Part shown: one piece after another, positions 22,620 through 34,018 of the stretch | Layout: the number at the start of each line of letters is the position of its first letter | Position numbering within the stretch: the first letter of the stretch is position 1 | Assembly (NCBI RefSeq): GCF_052857255.1 | Contig: NW_027526485.1 | Location: forward strand, 186,001 to 250,000 | Origin: Amblyomma americanum | Taxonomy: Eukaryota; Arthropoda; Arachnida; Ixodida; Ixodidae | Length of the DNA: 64,000 bases | Direction: 5' to 3' | The notes under the pieces: generated by a model | The model's database searches: none | What the model saw: the letters and a program-made list of their open reading frames with translations, nothing else | Told to the model about the DNA's origin: nothing | Program-made: the position numbers and the translations under genes

Positions 22620-25600
22620 AACAAACAGCCACAAATTTATCACGAAAAAGCAAGCAATTCATGTTCCAGCTTAACAATAATAAATGGGTTGAATCGCCAA
22701 GGCTCAAACACAATAATAATGCTTACTTGAAATGTAAGGCCTAGGCATCTTGTTTTTTTTAGATTTTAGTTTCGAATGTGGCTAAAAATACATCCTGCAG
22801 ATCCAGCACATTCATATTTAAGACACGTTTCAGCGATCTGAAGGCTCAGGCTAAAGGCATGCCGGTTGTACCCAGTAACCCAGTACATTTGTTTTTCTTC
22901 AAGACACAGCGAGACTGATTCCATCCTATCTGTGTTTTCTCAAAGAATTGATCCCACAATATTTTCCTAGCAATTTTGACTATGTGAAGCGGATACGTTA
23001 GCAACCCTAATCCAGTATGAGTTGTAGCAAAGAAATGAAGTTGATACGCTTTGGTAGCGCGAGTGGTGGCACCACTTCTTGGATATGCCCTGGGCATTTA
23101 ATCCTTGCACATCTGCTCGATTTTACCCTAAGTTTCCTTCTAGCTGCTTCTTTCACTGTGGCAGTTATATCTCTGATTTGAGAATATTTACCTGCTACCC
23201 GGAATGAAGCTACTGGTGTTGAGTATGCAAGCTTCGAGTGTATGCTACGCGCCCTGTTGCACTTACACGGCAAATAACTGGTTACCTGTTGTAGAGCTTG
23301 CTTTCCGCTGTTAGTTCCAATGGGATAAATGCAGAACCACTCCTGGTTAACCGCATGTAATCATGATGTGCATGTGTTTGCCCGTGTTTACACTTCAAGC
23401 AGGCGACTACTGCTCTGCTATGTCTCCAACTCTTCTGGTGTCTTCGACTGGTAGCTTTAGTTTGCTCTAGGTTGCTCTGAGAGGCGACCGCACATTCCGC
23501 TGGTCGAAACTGGCCGCTCTGACGCGCTCCGAGAAAAAAGTCGGAGCGGCTCCGAGATGAGTCCACGTGACAGAGCCACTTCCGCCATTTCGCAAAAGCG
23601 GTGCGAGGCCTCGGCGTCCCCTGCGCGTAGGCAGAAGCAAGTGTAGGCTTTTTACGCAGTAGTAGCGTCCTTGCTGTGTTGTGTTTTGCGGGCGCCGCGC
23701 TGTGCGAGGCAAAATGTCCAGCAGACGCCGGATAACTACGCAAGGAACGCGGTCTGTGTTGCTGTCGCATGACAACAGCGACTCCAGTAGCAGCACAGAC
23801 GAGGCCGACAGTACTATCCACAAGGCGAGGTCAAAAAATGAGTGTCCCGTGGGACGGAAAGCTGGGGTAGCGATTTATACAGGCTAAGCGGCGACTGCCA
23901 TGCAAACTGTGTGCGGCCACGTGCGGCTAAAGGTAATCAAGGGATCTTACGTGCGGCTACTGTTCACATCAGCAGCGGTGCCACGTAGTGGCTCCGGAAG
24001 TTGCGTGCCCCTTCTGCCTCCTGTGCTCCCGCTCTAAAAACTCGCTGACCATTCGACTTGACTAGTCTCGCTATGCGCTCAGAGCGAGAGCGGCTCCCAC
24101 TCTGCCAGATCCTAACCGGATGACGGGAGCGACCAGTCGAAGACACAATTTTTGAAGTCCATAACTTAAATTTTTTATTCAGCTCTGTGACTAGGGAAGA
24201 AAAAACCGAAAAAGAATGTTCTGAGTTTCTCGAAAGCACATCTCTTTTCTTACCTGCATATCCCAACATCTTACAAGGGCATCGCTGCCAGTCCAGTAGT
24301 GGCTCTACCCTCTTCCTCGCCATGTGCTCAGTGGCAGACTGCAGTGCCTTGAGGTGGCCACAAGCACCTTTGTCTTGACTTCGTCAGCCAGTTAGTCGGC
24401 ACTGCACCGACTGAATCCATTTCTTTCGCGAACGCTACCACGCAGAAAACGTACTGCGGTTTTGGCCTCTTCCTTTTTCTGAAACGCAATTATGCAAGGT
24501 AAAGCCACAAATATGTAGAGCAAGCTTATGCTTGACTCGTTCCATACTGCTTTTGTCGACACTCGCGAAAATTTTACACGCGTTAGGCGTATTCACTCTC
24601 GCTAAAAAATTTACGTTCCCGACAGGATTACTACAGTCCAGCATGACTACTAGGATGAAAAATACGGGTTATGGGGGCCTAACGTCCTTAAGGTTCCAGC
24701 TGGTCAGACGTAAGTTATCGTTGCTGTCGACTAATCTAGAAAACGGCCAACCGCTTCACAGCAAAACGCGGCACTACGGTTGCAATATACCGCGTTGTCA
24801 GAGCCCGCGGTTGAAAGCAAGGCGGTGGTCACATGTTAGGATTGTCAGCATGCAAACAACGCTAGTCATAATGCACCCGAGAAGTGCAAGAGAGATTTAT
24901 GTATAACTAGAAATTGCACACAAGCTGATAGTTTAACCACTTGAGAAAGGCACTCGAGCGCATCGGTGCTGCTCCATTGCAGTGCCTGGGTATACATACA
25001 TATGCGTGTGGTCCCATTTTTACGTGTAGCATCCAAAGTGGCTACTTAAATCCAGCGCTAGTACTGACAAAAATTTACTTACCTATCTTGGCGAGCAGTC
25101 TTCCACAAAACGGATGATAAAGCCGACAAAGCTGGTGTTTCACGCTGGACTGCACGCACCTATTCAAGCTCCAACACGGGCACGGCGAGCACACGGGGAA
25201 GAAATTTCAAATACGAGCCGTGTTTTTACATGTCACTGCGCTTAGTAGTCCGGGCCGGAAGTTCCTGTTTGTTTCCTTACTGCTGGGCACTGAAGACCAA
25301 ACGGTTGTCATCACAATTTCTTGAGCATATAGAGTTTTCCATCAGTATTTTAATTTATCGGCATAAAGTGACGCAAACTGTTCTGTACAAATTTCTCAGC
25401 TAGGTATTCATCCCCGTCATTATTCGGATTATATTCTGCCACGGAATGACATTGCGCTTCGGTCTTCCAACCTGGTATATGTGGATAGATGATATGTTTG
25501 CTTTTTTTTTTAAACAGAGCAGTCGCTGGCGCCACCGTGACTACACTGTGCCATGACCATTCTCTGAAACCATTTTTAATGATTTCTTTCTTAATCTGGA

Positions 25601-25985
25601 TAATCATTCTCATGAAATCCTATACTGATATTAGTTATTTGCTGGCGTCTAAGATTTCTTGACCTGGTAGTGGTGGCTTATCAAAGCAACACCAAATAGA
25701 ATGAAATAATGTGGCTGGCTGCGGCATTCAGTGCAGAAACCAAATTTTGGCTGCATATTTTCTTCTTGTTAGTGATGCGCAAGACATCTTAGCGATGTAG
25801 TAAATCACAACGACGAAGGCGTGATTACACCGCAGTCTTTTCATTCCTAGCATCACCAGTACTGAACTTGGAAGACGTACACTTTTTTTCATCACTCCGC
25901 TATGTAAACCGAAACATAAGAATGGCGAATGCCAAATGGTGATCAGTGTATAGTTATTTGCTTTACGCATCATTGCAAAGAATAA
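22620..25985. other. long stretch without a recognised gene
   Basis: Several short frames are open on both strands, but none has a domain I recognise or clear splice partners. The segment around 23,560-23,720 is GC-rich with 'ccgccatttcgc', similar to arthropod 5'-end regions, and precedes a short frame described separately. Confidence 0.4.
23714..23887 (+). CDS. short Ser/Asp-rich open frame, possible first exon
   Basis: An ATG-initiated frame of 57 codons (MSSRRRITTQGTRSVLLSHD, then a Ser/Asp-rich stretch 'NSDSSSSTDEADSTIH') follows a GC-rich region. It ends at TAA 23,885-23,887. I do not recognise it. It could be the first coding exon of a host gene or chance. No strong donor site was seen inside it. 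Confidence 0.2.
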   Translation: MSSRRRITTQGTRSVLLSHDNSDSSSSTDEADSTIHKARSKNECPVGRKAGVAIYTG

Positions 25986-25989
25986 AACG

Positions 25990-26345
25990 CAATTAAAAGC
26001 TATCTATCTATTCTCACTATCAGCCTGACTACACCCACTGCAAAGGCCTCTTCCGTGCTTCTCCAATTAACGCGGTCCTTTGCCGGCTGCGCCCACCCTA
26101 TTCCTGCAAATTTCTTAACCTCATCCGCCCACCTAACCTTCTGCCGCCCCCTGTTACGCTTACTTTCTCTTGGAATCCACTCCGTTACCCTTAAGGAGCA
26201 GCGGTTATCTTGCCTGCGCATTATATGCCCTGCCCAAGCCTATTTCTTCCTCTCGATTTCGACTAGGATATCATTAACCTGCGTTTGTTCCCTCACCTGC
26301 TCTGCCGCTTCCGGTCTCATAACGTTACACCAATCATTTTTACAT
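25990..26345 (-). pseudogene. RTE-type non-LTR C-terminal fragment with GATA tail
   Basis: The minus strand reads 'RRQDNRCSLRVTEWIPRESK', 'RGRQKVRWADEVKKFAGIGW' and 'DRVNWRSTEEAFAVGVVRLI', the extreme C-terminus of RTE/BovB-like proteins. It is the same family as 20,168-20,800 but a different segment. Upstream a degraded 'REQTQVNDILVEIERKK' can be read after a shift. The element ends in (GATA)n, seen as 'ctatctatctattct' at about 25,999-26,014. It lacks the catalytic domain. Confidence 0.8.
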
Positions 26346-26555
26346 ATTTCGAACAAATATAACCAGCAGAAGGACGCAGACAGACACACAGCACGACGCT
26401 GGATCGTCCTGTGCGCCTCTCTCTGTGCGATGTTTTTTTTTTATCTTGCCTTTAATAAAAGCTCTCTATATATTCCTTTAAGCACACGAGCTACTGCCTA
26501 TAGTGTACTACCAGGGTCAGGGAAAGAACGAGAAATACACCAGTGATACAAAAAT

Positions 26556-27150
26556 TGCTTTTTCAGGAAAGGAAAGCGCAGTATATCTCTCTCAATTCTA
26601 CGTGGACACTTGAACCGCGATGTAAGGAAATTGCCCCGCCGCGGTGGCTCAGTGGTTAGGGCGCTCGACTACTGATCCGGAGTTCCCGGGTTCGAACCCG
26701 ACCGCGGCGGCTGCGTTTTTATGGAGGAAAAACGGTAAGGCGCCCGTGTGCTGTGCGATGTCAGTGCACGTTAAAGATCCCCAGGTGGTCGAAATTATTC
26801 CGGAGCCCTCTACTACAGCACCTATTCTTCCTTTCTTCTTTCACTCCCTCCTTTATCCCTTCCCTTACGGTGCGGTTCAGGTGTCCAAAGATATATGAGA
26901 CAGATACTTCGCCATTTCCTTTCCCCAAAAAACCAATTATAATTATATAATGTAAGGAAAGAGAGGAAGGTGGGAGTGAAAGAGGCGCCGTAATGGAGGG
27001 CTCTGGAATAATTTCGACCACCTGCGGACGTTCATCTTGCACTGATACCGTTTTGGGTTTCGCCTTCATCGAAACACAACCGCCGCTGTCGGGCTGGAAC
27101 CTGGGTACTCTGGTCAATAGCCCACAGCGTCAGCCACCGTGGTGGTGCAA
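26556..27150 (-). mobile_element. tRNA-derived SINE, minus strand, split by a second SINE
   Basis: Read on the minus strand, the head 'ccaccacggtggctgacgct' is at about 27,124-27,150, with a decayed B-box region 'ggttccagcccga' and the shared body 'aggtggtcgaaattattcc'. The body continues across the inserted SINE: 'ttcactccc' near 26,970 resumes as 'catcgcggttcaagtgtcc' at about 26,600-26,620. It ends near 26,556. The head is more degraded than that of the nested copy, as expected for an older insertion. Confidence 0.75.
26631..26949 (+). mobile_element. full-length tick-type tRNA-derived SINE (Ruka-like)
   Basis: A 319-bp element flanked by a perfect 11-bp duplication ATGTAAGGAAA (26,620-26,630 and 26,950-26,960). 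The head carries RNA polymerase III A box 'gtggctcagtgg' and B box 'gggttcgaaccc' within a tRNA-like 75-nt region. The body contains 'cagtgcacgttaaagatccc', 'aggtggtcgaaattattcc' and a C/T-rich stretch. It ends in an A/T-rich tail 'ccaattataattatata'. It needs a partner non-LTR element to move. The intact boxes and clean duplication indicate a recent insertion. Confidence 0.93.
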
Positions 27151-27542
27151 GTAGACCTAGACCGGCGGTGCAAGAACTCCAGACCGTATAGGGACACTGA
27201 TCTGGCTGGCATCGACATACCAAAGCGTCTCAATAAAATATATGTTCAGTCATATCTTCCTGGGTATATTTTTCCTGGGTATATTTTCGCTCCTGCATGT
27301 CGATCCTCTTTCTCTTCTCTGCGGCTCCTCTACGAAAATTGAGGGTGAGCTTAAGTGCGCGAGGCGAAAGCCATTCTGCACCCACTTTGGCTAATTAATG
27401 ACTAATTTCTAATTAATGAACGCTTGTTGGGCAGGACGGCTACAAATTCAGGAACACTAAAGGGGACGTTAACGATCGTTTCTTTTTAATTCTTATTTGT
27501 TCTTTTTATTTTTATTTCTTTTACCTTTTCCTTTAACGCATC

Positions 27543-28163
27543 TGCAGCTCCCTTGAAGACCAGGCCATTGATTTTCAAACTATACGACAAGAACTTTCAA
27601 GCAACAACTACCCGACCTCATTTGTGCAATCCGTGGAAAAACAGTTATGTCGCCCAGCAAGCGATACTCCTCTGTCACCCTTGAAACGTGCTGCCGTGCC
27701 CTATGCTCCCGGACTAAGCGAGGCTTTAGCACGCATCATGCGCACCTTTGGTGTTCATATCGCCCACGTTCCGACAAGAAAACTGCGCCATGCGTTGGTA
27801 AATGTCAAAGACCCCCTTCCCAAAGAAAAATATCCAGGCGTAGTGTACAAGGTTCCTTGTTCCGACTGTGACTACGCATACATTGGCGAAACCGGAAATT
27901 TCGAGAGGCGGCTAAAGGAACATAGTAACGATGTACGCAACAAAAAAGTGGATTCAAATGCTATCGCCGAGCACGCAGTATCTACAGGCCATGACATCGA
28001 CTGGGGTCGGGCACACGTGCTTTCAACCGAAAAGAAGCTATACCCTCGCCTGCACTTGGAATCATTAATCATCCAAACTACTAGTCACACCCTAAACCGC
28101 AACGATGGAAATCTTAACCCAATCTACGCACGCTCCCTGCGCCCTCTTTTCAAGCATATGTAA
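27543..28163 (+). pseudogene. Penelope-like element 3' part with intact GIY-YIG frame
   Basis: The frame is open from about 27,543 and reads the RT-endonuclease linker ('SSLEDQAIDFQTIRQELSSN', 'AYPGL-like PYAPGLSEALARIMR', 'VHIAHVPTRKLRHALVNVKD'). The GIY-YIG domain follows: 'GVVYKVPCSDCDYAYIGETG', 'FERRLKEHSNDV' (catalytic Arg and His region), 'AEHAVSTGHDIDW', 'LHLESLII'. It stops at TAA 28,161-28,163. The endonuclease part is unbroken, but the reverse transcriptase is missing, so the copy is 5'-truncated. No start codon of its own is expected. It is related to the copy at 5,022-5,473. Confidence 0.88.
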
Positions 28164-28194
28164 TGCCACTGAGCTGCTTGCTTCATTTCAATGT

Positions 28195-28230
28195 GAACAA
28201 GGCTCCCGTACGGGAGCCGAAACGTCTGTT
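28195..28230 (+). other. perfect hairpin in PLE 3' region
   Basis: GGCTCCC (28,201-28,207) pairs perfectly with GGGAGCC (28,212-28,218) around loop GTAC, and GAAACGTC follows. This is in the same place as the hammerhead-like hairpin after the PLE at 5,022, but the preceding CTGATGA is not preserved here ('aatgtgaacaa'). Confidence 0.6.
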
Positions 28231-28263
28231 TATGTTTTTTGTTTTCTTTGGTCGGCGCTCCTT

Positions 28264-29245
28264 CTTCTTCGTCAGTATATGCATTATAGCAATTATGCTA
28301 TTGATAACGTCATAGTGTGACAGAATTCGCAGACGGAGGGACAACGATGAGCTATTAAGGGCTTTCGCCTTAAAAAAAATTACAGGAATGCACTTCAGTC
28401 TGTTTAAGAGCGGAAATGCGAAGGCCTTTCTTTTTCGCTTCTCCCTGAATTTTTCATTTTTTAATTTGTTTTCTTTATTACTAGAAGTTTTGTTGGTTTG
28501 TTTTATTTATTTTTATTATTTTCCCGTTCTTTACTTTAGTTTTATTTTATTTTTATTATGTTCATTTCCTTTTTTATGCTTGATAAGCCTTTTCACGCGT
28601 TTACATCGTTTTTGATCCAATCAGTCACAGAAAACCTCCTTCAAACACAAAACATAAATACCTGAAGAGCGCGCTCAAACTAAGCATTGCCGAGTACCGT
28701 AATCGTCGGTCAGTTCCTGGTCGCCAGAAAACGTTATGGAGGGCTTTAAGCACATGTATCACTGAAGAACTTTAAGTAGCCTACAATTTGCGATTTACTC
28801 ATTTGAGCGTGATCTGAATTTTGCTCATTAATTGTGAGCATAAACAATGCACGTTTCGTCTGGAGCCCAGCACTGGATATTTGCCAGCTTGCTCGTCTAG
28901 TAACTCAGTTACAGTCATGGTGGAAGAAAATAATTTAGTAGTAGTAGCTCCGTTAACTTATTGAAAGTGATCACTCAAGTCCTCTTATGAGAGGTCATCA
29001 TGTTTGACGAAAACATTCCAAAAGCTGAATTTAAGTTTGCCGCTTTAACTTCGCTTCCCAGGTACCTCAGTCCACCCACACGTACTTCCGCCACTTCCGC
29101 TTCTACCACTTTTCTTTTTTCGCGCAAGCCGATGACAGCTGAGCCGGCTGAGGAGAAGAGCCGATCGACTCGCCTACCTTCGAAGAGCTCCAGCTCGTTG
29201 CGCACTCAGGTTGAGTCTTCTCGATAGCACTCGTTCTCATTTTGA
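28264..29245. other. non-coding stretch with T-rich segment
   Basis: 28,420-28,575 is very T-rich ('tttttatttttattatttt' style) and low in complexity. 28,975-29,227 has an open frame on each strand, but neither is recognised. No gene is called. Confidence 0.5.
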
Positions 29246-31178
29246 ATGGCCAGTAAGTGGCAAAAATACGGGCGGCTGAACCGGGAGGTCACCGAATTTT
29301 TACCGCGACATTTCCTCTCCCGCCGAGGGCGGCCTTGGGCCTTCCACGACTGCACGCGAAGACAGTGAAATCGATGCCGACAATGCGGACACACGCAGAA
29401 GGCCCGAAGAATGCTCTGAAGCATCCGCAGGACGAATCGGAGTTTCTGAATGGCCTCACTTGCCAGCCGATTCTGATGACAGTGCCAAATATTCGTGGTC
29501 GTCCGAGAAGGATCCGTCTACCGCGCAAGAAAGCACAGAAGCAAGCCCCTCAACGACAGAAGCTGCACGAGAGCTAGCGGACATAGCTCGGAAGCATTCA
29601 CTCACCCATTCGGCAGTCAATGACCTCTGTCTGCTTTTGTGTCGCCTTGTCCATCCATTACCTCGTGGCGCTCGCACGTTACTGACGTCTGAGCGAAAAG
29701 CTGATGTTCTTAAAGACTACGGGCATTTTCCCCTACGAAGTCAGATGATCTAAAGAGTGAAGAACGGTCTTCGCGATGTTGCAGGTACTATCGTTGACCT
29801 CCACGTGAACATCGACGGATTACCTGTATTCAAGGGCTCTTCGCTGGTCTTCTGGGTTTTGCTGTGTTCAGTGGCGAATGCAGTTGACAGCCGACCATTT
29901 GCTGTCTCTATATTGTGGCAAAAAAGAAGCTTACAAATATTGCATAGTTTTTGCGGCCATCTCTATAAGAAATGAAAAATATGGAAACTTCTGGTGTCAT
30001 CATCAAAGGTGTATGTCACAGTGTTTCACTTGCTGCAGTAATCTGTGATGCGCCAGCCTGTTCGTATGTCAAATGTACCAACTGGTACTGGTTATTAGGT
30101 TGTGACCGCTGCACACAGAAAGGAGAAAGAATTGAGCACAGGCAAAGAATCCCATGTGTGCTGCTTTCAAAAATGGAATAGGAGATATGATTCTTGCCGC
30201 ACAATGGCCGACGCTGGCCACCACAACGCTGCAAGTCCACTTTTGGAGTTGCATGTGGACGTGGTGAAACACTTTCCGCTGGATTAAATACACACGGTGT
30301 GCTTGGGAGTGGTCTGTAAGTTGCTGCAGACGTGGACTTTGAACCATTACTGCATTGTCTCGGAGCACAGCAGCAGAGCATTATGAGTTCAAAGACTGCA
30401 GCAAACAAGTCTGCCGTCAGAATTTGCTTGGCACCCCAGACACCTTGATGAATTGGACCGACGGAAGGCAGTGGAGTTTAGGTCCTTCCTTCACTACAAT
30501 GGTCCTGTCGTGCTGCGCGGTTTGCTGGACAACAACCAATACAAACACTTCCTGTGCCTTCATGTGACGATGTGCATTCTGCTCAGTGATGTTCTTGCGA
30601 CAGAGATGAACAAGTTTGCCTCAGATCTCCTGAAGTATTTTTCACAGCAGTGTGGGGTGCTTTATGAACGTGAGTTTCTGATCTACAATGTACACATGCT
30701 GTGTCACATTGCGGAAGACGCCTTAATTTATGGGCCGCTGGAAAATGTTAGTGCCTTCCCATTTGAGCACTGTTTGTGGTGAGTTAAACGGTTGTTGTGC
30801 ACCAGCAGAAAGCCACTTGGACAGGTGAGCCGCAGAATTTCTGAGTTGGCTTATTCACCGAGAGAACTCCCACCGACTGTGCGCTTGACAGAAGTATCAT
30901 CCTTGAAAGGAGGTGTAGAGAACGACTCGTGTTGCTTAATAAGCAGTGGCAGCATTGTCAGTCTGACAGAGGTGTCTCCGAAGTTTCTTCTTGGCCGTGA
31001 GTTTCTTCATGCAACGAACCTCTATGCTCCGCTTCCATCAGAACAGCTCAAGATTTTCCGCACAGATAATGCTTCACGTGAGATAAGGATGTGGCCTGTG
31101 GGTTCATTTCGCTTGAAATGTGTGAAAGTTGTATGGAAGACTTGGTTTATTTTGTTTCCTCTACTTCGTCATAATTAA
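29246..31178 (+). pseudogene. animal CACTA/EnSpm-like (TNP2-type) transposase, broken
   Basis: ATG at 29,246 starts 'MASKWQKYGRLNREV'. After a shift an acidic linker leads to 'RKHSLTHSAVNDLCLLL' and 'LPRGARTLLTS'. Past a TAA at 29,751 comes 'IVDLHVNIDGLPVFKGSS' and 'FWVLLCSVANAVDSRPFAV'. Then 'VICDAPACSYVKCTNWYWLL' and 'GCDRCTQKGE', 'SPLLELHVDVVKHFPLD', 'ELDRRKAVEFRSFLHYNGPV', 'EREFLIYNVHMLCHIAED' and 'YGPLENVSAFPFEHCLW', a TGA, and 'RKPLGQVSRRISEL'. The order and spacing match the animal family whose C-terminus resembles DUF4218. About three frameshifts and four stops break it, yet nearly the whole domain is traceable. No terminal repeats were identified. Confidence 0.75.
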
Positions 31179-32643
31179 TCGCTAAGACTATATTACAGTT
31201 TATCTTGAGCATTGTGTTCCATCTTCATATCCAGCAGAAGTCTATCATGGCAGAAGTGTATTCTCAGTGTTGTTTTTCCGCTCCATTATAATATTTAGCA
31301 GAAGTTTATCTTGGCTTAGTGTTTCATAGGTAGTAGCTGTGTACTTTGAGTGTTGTTATATCATAGCTGAATTATCTGAGTGTTTTTCTTAACTGAGTGT
31401 TGGGGGTTGCAGGAAGTAAAAATAGCAATTATTGTTCTGTTCAAGCACAATAGCTACTTTTGTGTATCTTCTTCATGAGTTGTAGTGATAACGGTGGGGT
31501 ACACATGTTACCTGTGCTCTTTCTGTTGCAGACACATGCTTCATGTCTTTCTAATGTCTACTGAACTGAGGACGTCTTCTGCCTAGTGTTCACAGATATG
31601 CTATCTCGGTCTGGCCTACATAGGTGTGTTTGAGGTGAACACACTGATGGTTTGTAGAGAAAAAAGACCACAACTTCAGACAGGACGTAAGACCACTTCT
31701 CTGTCTTGCGTCCGGTCTGAAGTTGCAGTTTCTTTTTCCTCTACATCATTTCTGACCAAGTGGCCCAAAACTTCCCCTTGTGAAACATGGGTCAGCTGCA
31801 TAGCAAAATGAGAGGCGACACGCTGAGTAATGTGGGCTGTCTGCTTAGTGTTAACCGCGGTTGCAGGTCGATGCGCATGGCACGTTGCTTCGCTCAAATT
31901 GCAACACGGCCGATGCACTGTTGGTGTAGCTGGGACTATCTATGAAGGTTTCTCGTGCCAGAAATAAAAAGCCTCGTCTCTTAGGGTTGTTATCTCTATC
32001 TCCAGAGCTTCGGGTAGCACAGCCCTAATATGTCTTGCCTCTGCTATTATTTGGCAGCATCAGTTTGCACAAAATCGGTGTTCAATACCCCTTGTCTGGA
32101 TTGCCAGTGCCCCTTGTGTTACTACTGTACTGTGATAGTGCCTTCTCTTCTAGTACAAGTGATGATGCATGATTTCCCCTGTTTCACTTTATATGCTACG
32201 TGATTGAAGTGCTTTGGTGGTGCGCGTTGCCGCTTTTTGTACTCGGTGATTTTGTGCTTATTGCAGGCTCTGCGTTTTTTGCCTATGCACTGCGTCACAG
32301 TGGTCACGGTGTCATTCGCAACTTAACATAGTTGGTGGAGGAGCCGGTTGTATGATTGAGCCATGAAGCTTGAAGTAGTCAGACAGGCACAGAGTCACAT
32401 AGGATGGCTAGCGCTCCTTTAGTAGTTATGGTGTCACCCTGATACCCCGGCATGTTTGGGATTGACGACACAGGTGTTGATGACTCGCTCTGCTCATACG
32501 TGCCAGTCATCATCTATAACATGTAGGACCCTACACCGATGCCGGCGAATGTCATCTTTTACCTTACCGGCACTGCCAGGGTGTAATATGAAACACATGA
32601 GAATGAACTCATGAGCCGGGACACCTGTGAGGAAAAACTACGC
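31179..32643. other. non-coding stretch containing one hairpin
   Basis: No coding sequence is recognised. It may include the 3' end of the transposon carrying the CACTA-like gene. The hairpin at 31,654-31,744 is listed separately. Confidence 0.45.
31654..31744. repeat. imperfect inverted repeat, about 40-bp arms
   Basis: 31,654-31,692 ('gtagagaaaaaagaccacaa...') pairs with about 31,703-31,744 read in reverse ('gtagaggaaaaagaaactgc...'). The shared core is 'aacttcagac(a/c)ggacg(t/c)aaga'. The motif resembles inverted termini seen in PLE fragments, but its origin is unclear. Confidence 0.65.
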
Positions 32644-33475
32644 ATATTCAAATTCAAATTCACTTTATTTCTGGTAGAAAGCAAGTATACATCATGAGCA
32701 AGAGAGTTTAAAAGAGGATTATTCTACCAAGGAAGACGAGGCAAAAGGCGTTTCATCTACGCCTGACAAGGCCTCGCCTCCTGGCGAGATACATTGCACT
32801 CTCTATGCTACAAAAGCCGTTGTAAAAAATATATTGTACCATTCATTACGTGTAGAAAACAGAAGCATTGTGAACAAGCATTATATGAAATTAAAACCGT
32901 AAGTACTACAAAAAACAAGAGAAATTTTCTTCAAAAAAAAGAAAAAAAAAGAAAAAAGCTTACTTCACAACCTGTTAGTTATTATTGTGTCAGAAGGTAA
33001 GAACCGCAGTTGCATAAATATTTATCTCAACAAAAGATTAGCTCCTAACCAGAAAATTATTACAGAGTCAAAAGCCTGAAGAAGCAACATTTGTAAGGAT
33101 ATATTTCAAGAATCTAACAAGGAACACAGCAATACAAACGAAACACAAACCTAAATGAGATAACAAGGAGACAGGTCATTTTTTTTCTACCAGGAGTACT
33201 TTTTTTATCCGTGCTTTATAAGTATACGGTGACTGTACATTCACTGCGATGTCAATAAGCTCTGGAAACAAATTTAAAAGGACAGGAATCTGGTAGTCTA
33301 ACGATTGTGTACCATAGGAAGTTCTGACTTTTTTCTTAACAAATGAATTTGCCCTAAAGTTATAGCCGCATTCTTGACGTCGGTACTTCCCAAGAAATGA
33401 ATTTGCAAGACCTGATGCATGGAAGGTAACCTCGAAACAACAACTGTCGTCGCGCGCCCAGTCCGCCACAGAGGG
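32644..33475 (-). pseudogene. non-LTR element 3' fragment (CR1/L2/Jockey-like)
   Basis: On the minus strand an open frame reads 'KYRRQECGYNFRANSFVKKK', 'VRTSYGTQSLDYQIPVLLNL' and 'IDIAVNVQSPYTYKARIKKV' before stopping near 33,176. This is the short basic C-terminus of Jockey/CR1-like reverse transcriptases. The 3' UTR ends in AATAAA followed by a TTTGAA-type repeat, seen as 'attcaaattcaaattcac' at 32,645-32,662. The catalytic domain is missing. Its truncated 5' edge coincides with the outer boundary of the giant inverted repeat. Confidence 0.7.
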
Positions 33476-34014
33476 CTACATACCTATATTCTGGATGTCC
33501 TGGCGCTTCGCCACAAAGTGGACGTTGCTTTGACTCAATCAGACAGCGTGGGCTGCAATGGCATTGTGTATGATGCTTTTCATTTGTTTCTCTGCAAGGA
33601 CTGCACTATATTTGACACCATCAAGGAGTGCCATCGCTTCGAGCAAATTGAAAGCTGCTGCATTCCGCAGCTGTTTTCTCGGCTTCCTAAAACAGTAGCA
33701 ACCCCTTCCTTTGAGGACCAGCAGCTCCACCACGTCCACTCTTTGAAATGCCTGCCTTCGCAGACGCAGTCGCAAGGATTGTGTGACTTAAATTCTAGGC
33801 CTTTGTGCCTATCCCAGTCATATGTCTCTGCCTATCGTGTTGCTTATCCAGGCATTCGTGTAGCAAGAAGTTAGCAATTGGAACCTCAATCCAGCAGTGT
33901 GTGTGATCTTGGTTGCTCAGCTGGCACTGAGGTTCCAACCACCAGTATCCACCCCCACTGTTTCTCCGGAATCCCACAGACAACCGACAAAACCGCTTTT
34001 ACTACTCTCACATA
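33476..34014 (+). pseudogene. gypsy gag fragment, left-arm copy
   Basis: The plus strand reads a gag-like stretch: 'LDVLALRHKVDVALTQSDSV', 'CHRFEQIESCCIPQLFSRLP' and further decayed sequence up to a remnant zinc knuckle ('CFSGIPQTTDKTAF' region in shifted frames). The right-arm copy (60,425-60,965) continues into protease, RT and integrase. Here the element stops abruptly at 34,014, where about 4.25 kb present in the right arm is missing. Confidence 0.55.
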
Positions 34015-34018
34015 GCCT

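Noticed and set aside
23282..23821. 179-codon minus-strand frame
   Set aside because: No domain, low-complexity basic composition, and it overlaps a second minus frame and a plus frame in a GC-rich region. Likely chance.
26636..26710. A tRNA gene
   Set aside because: A and B boxes are present, but the sequence is the head of a SINE with a shared body and target duplication, also found at 41,286-41,528 and 26,950-27,150.
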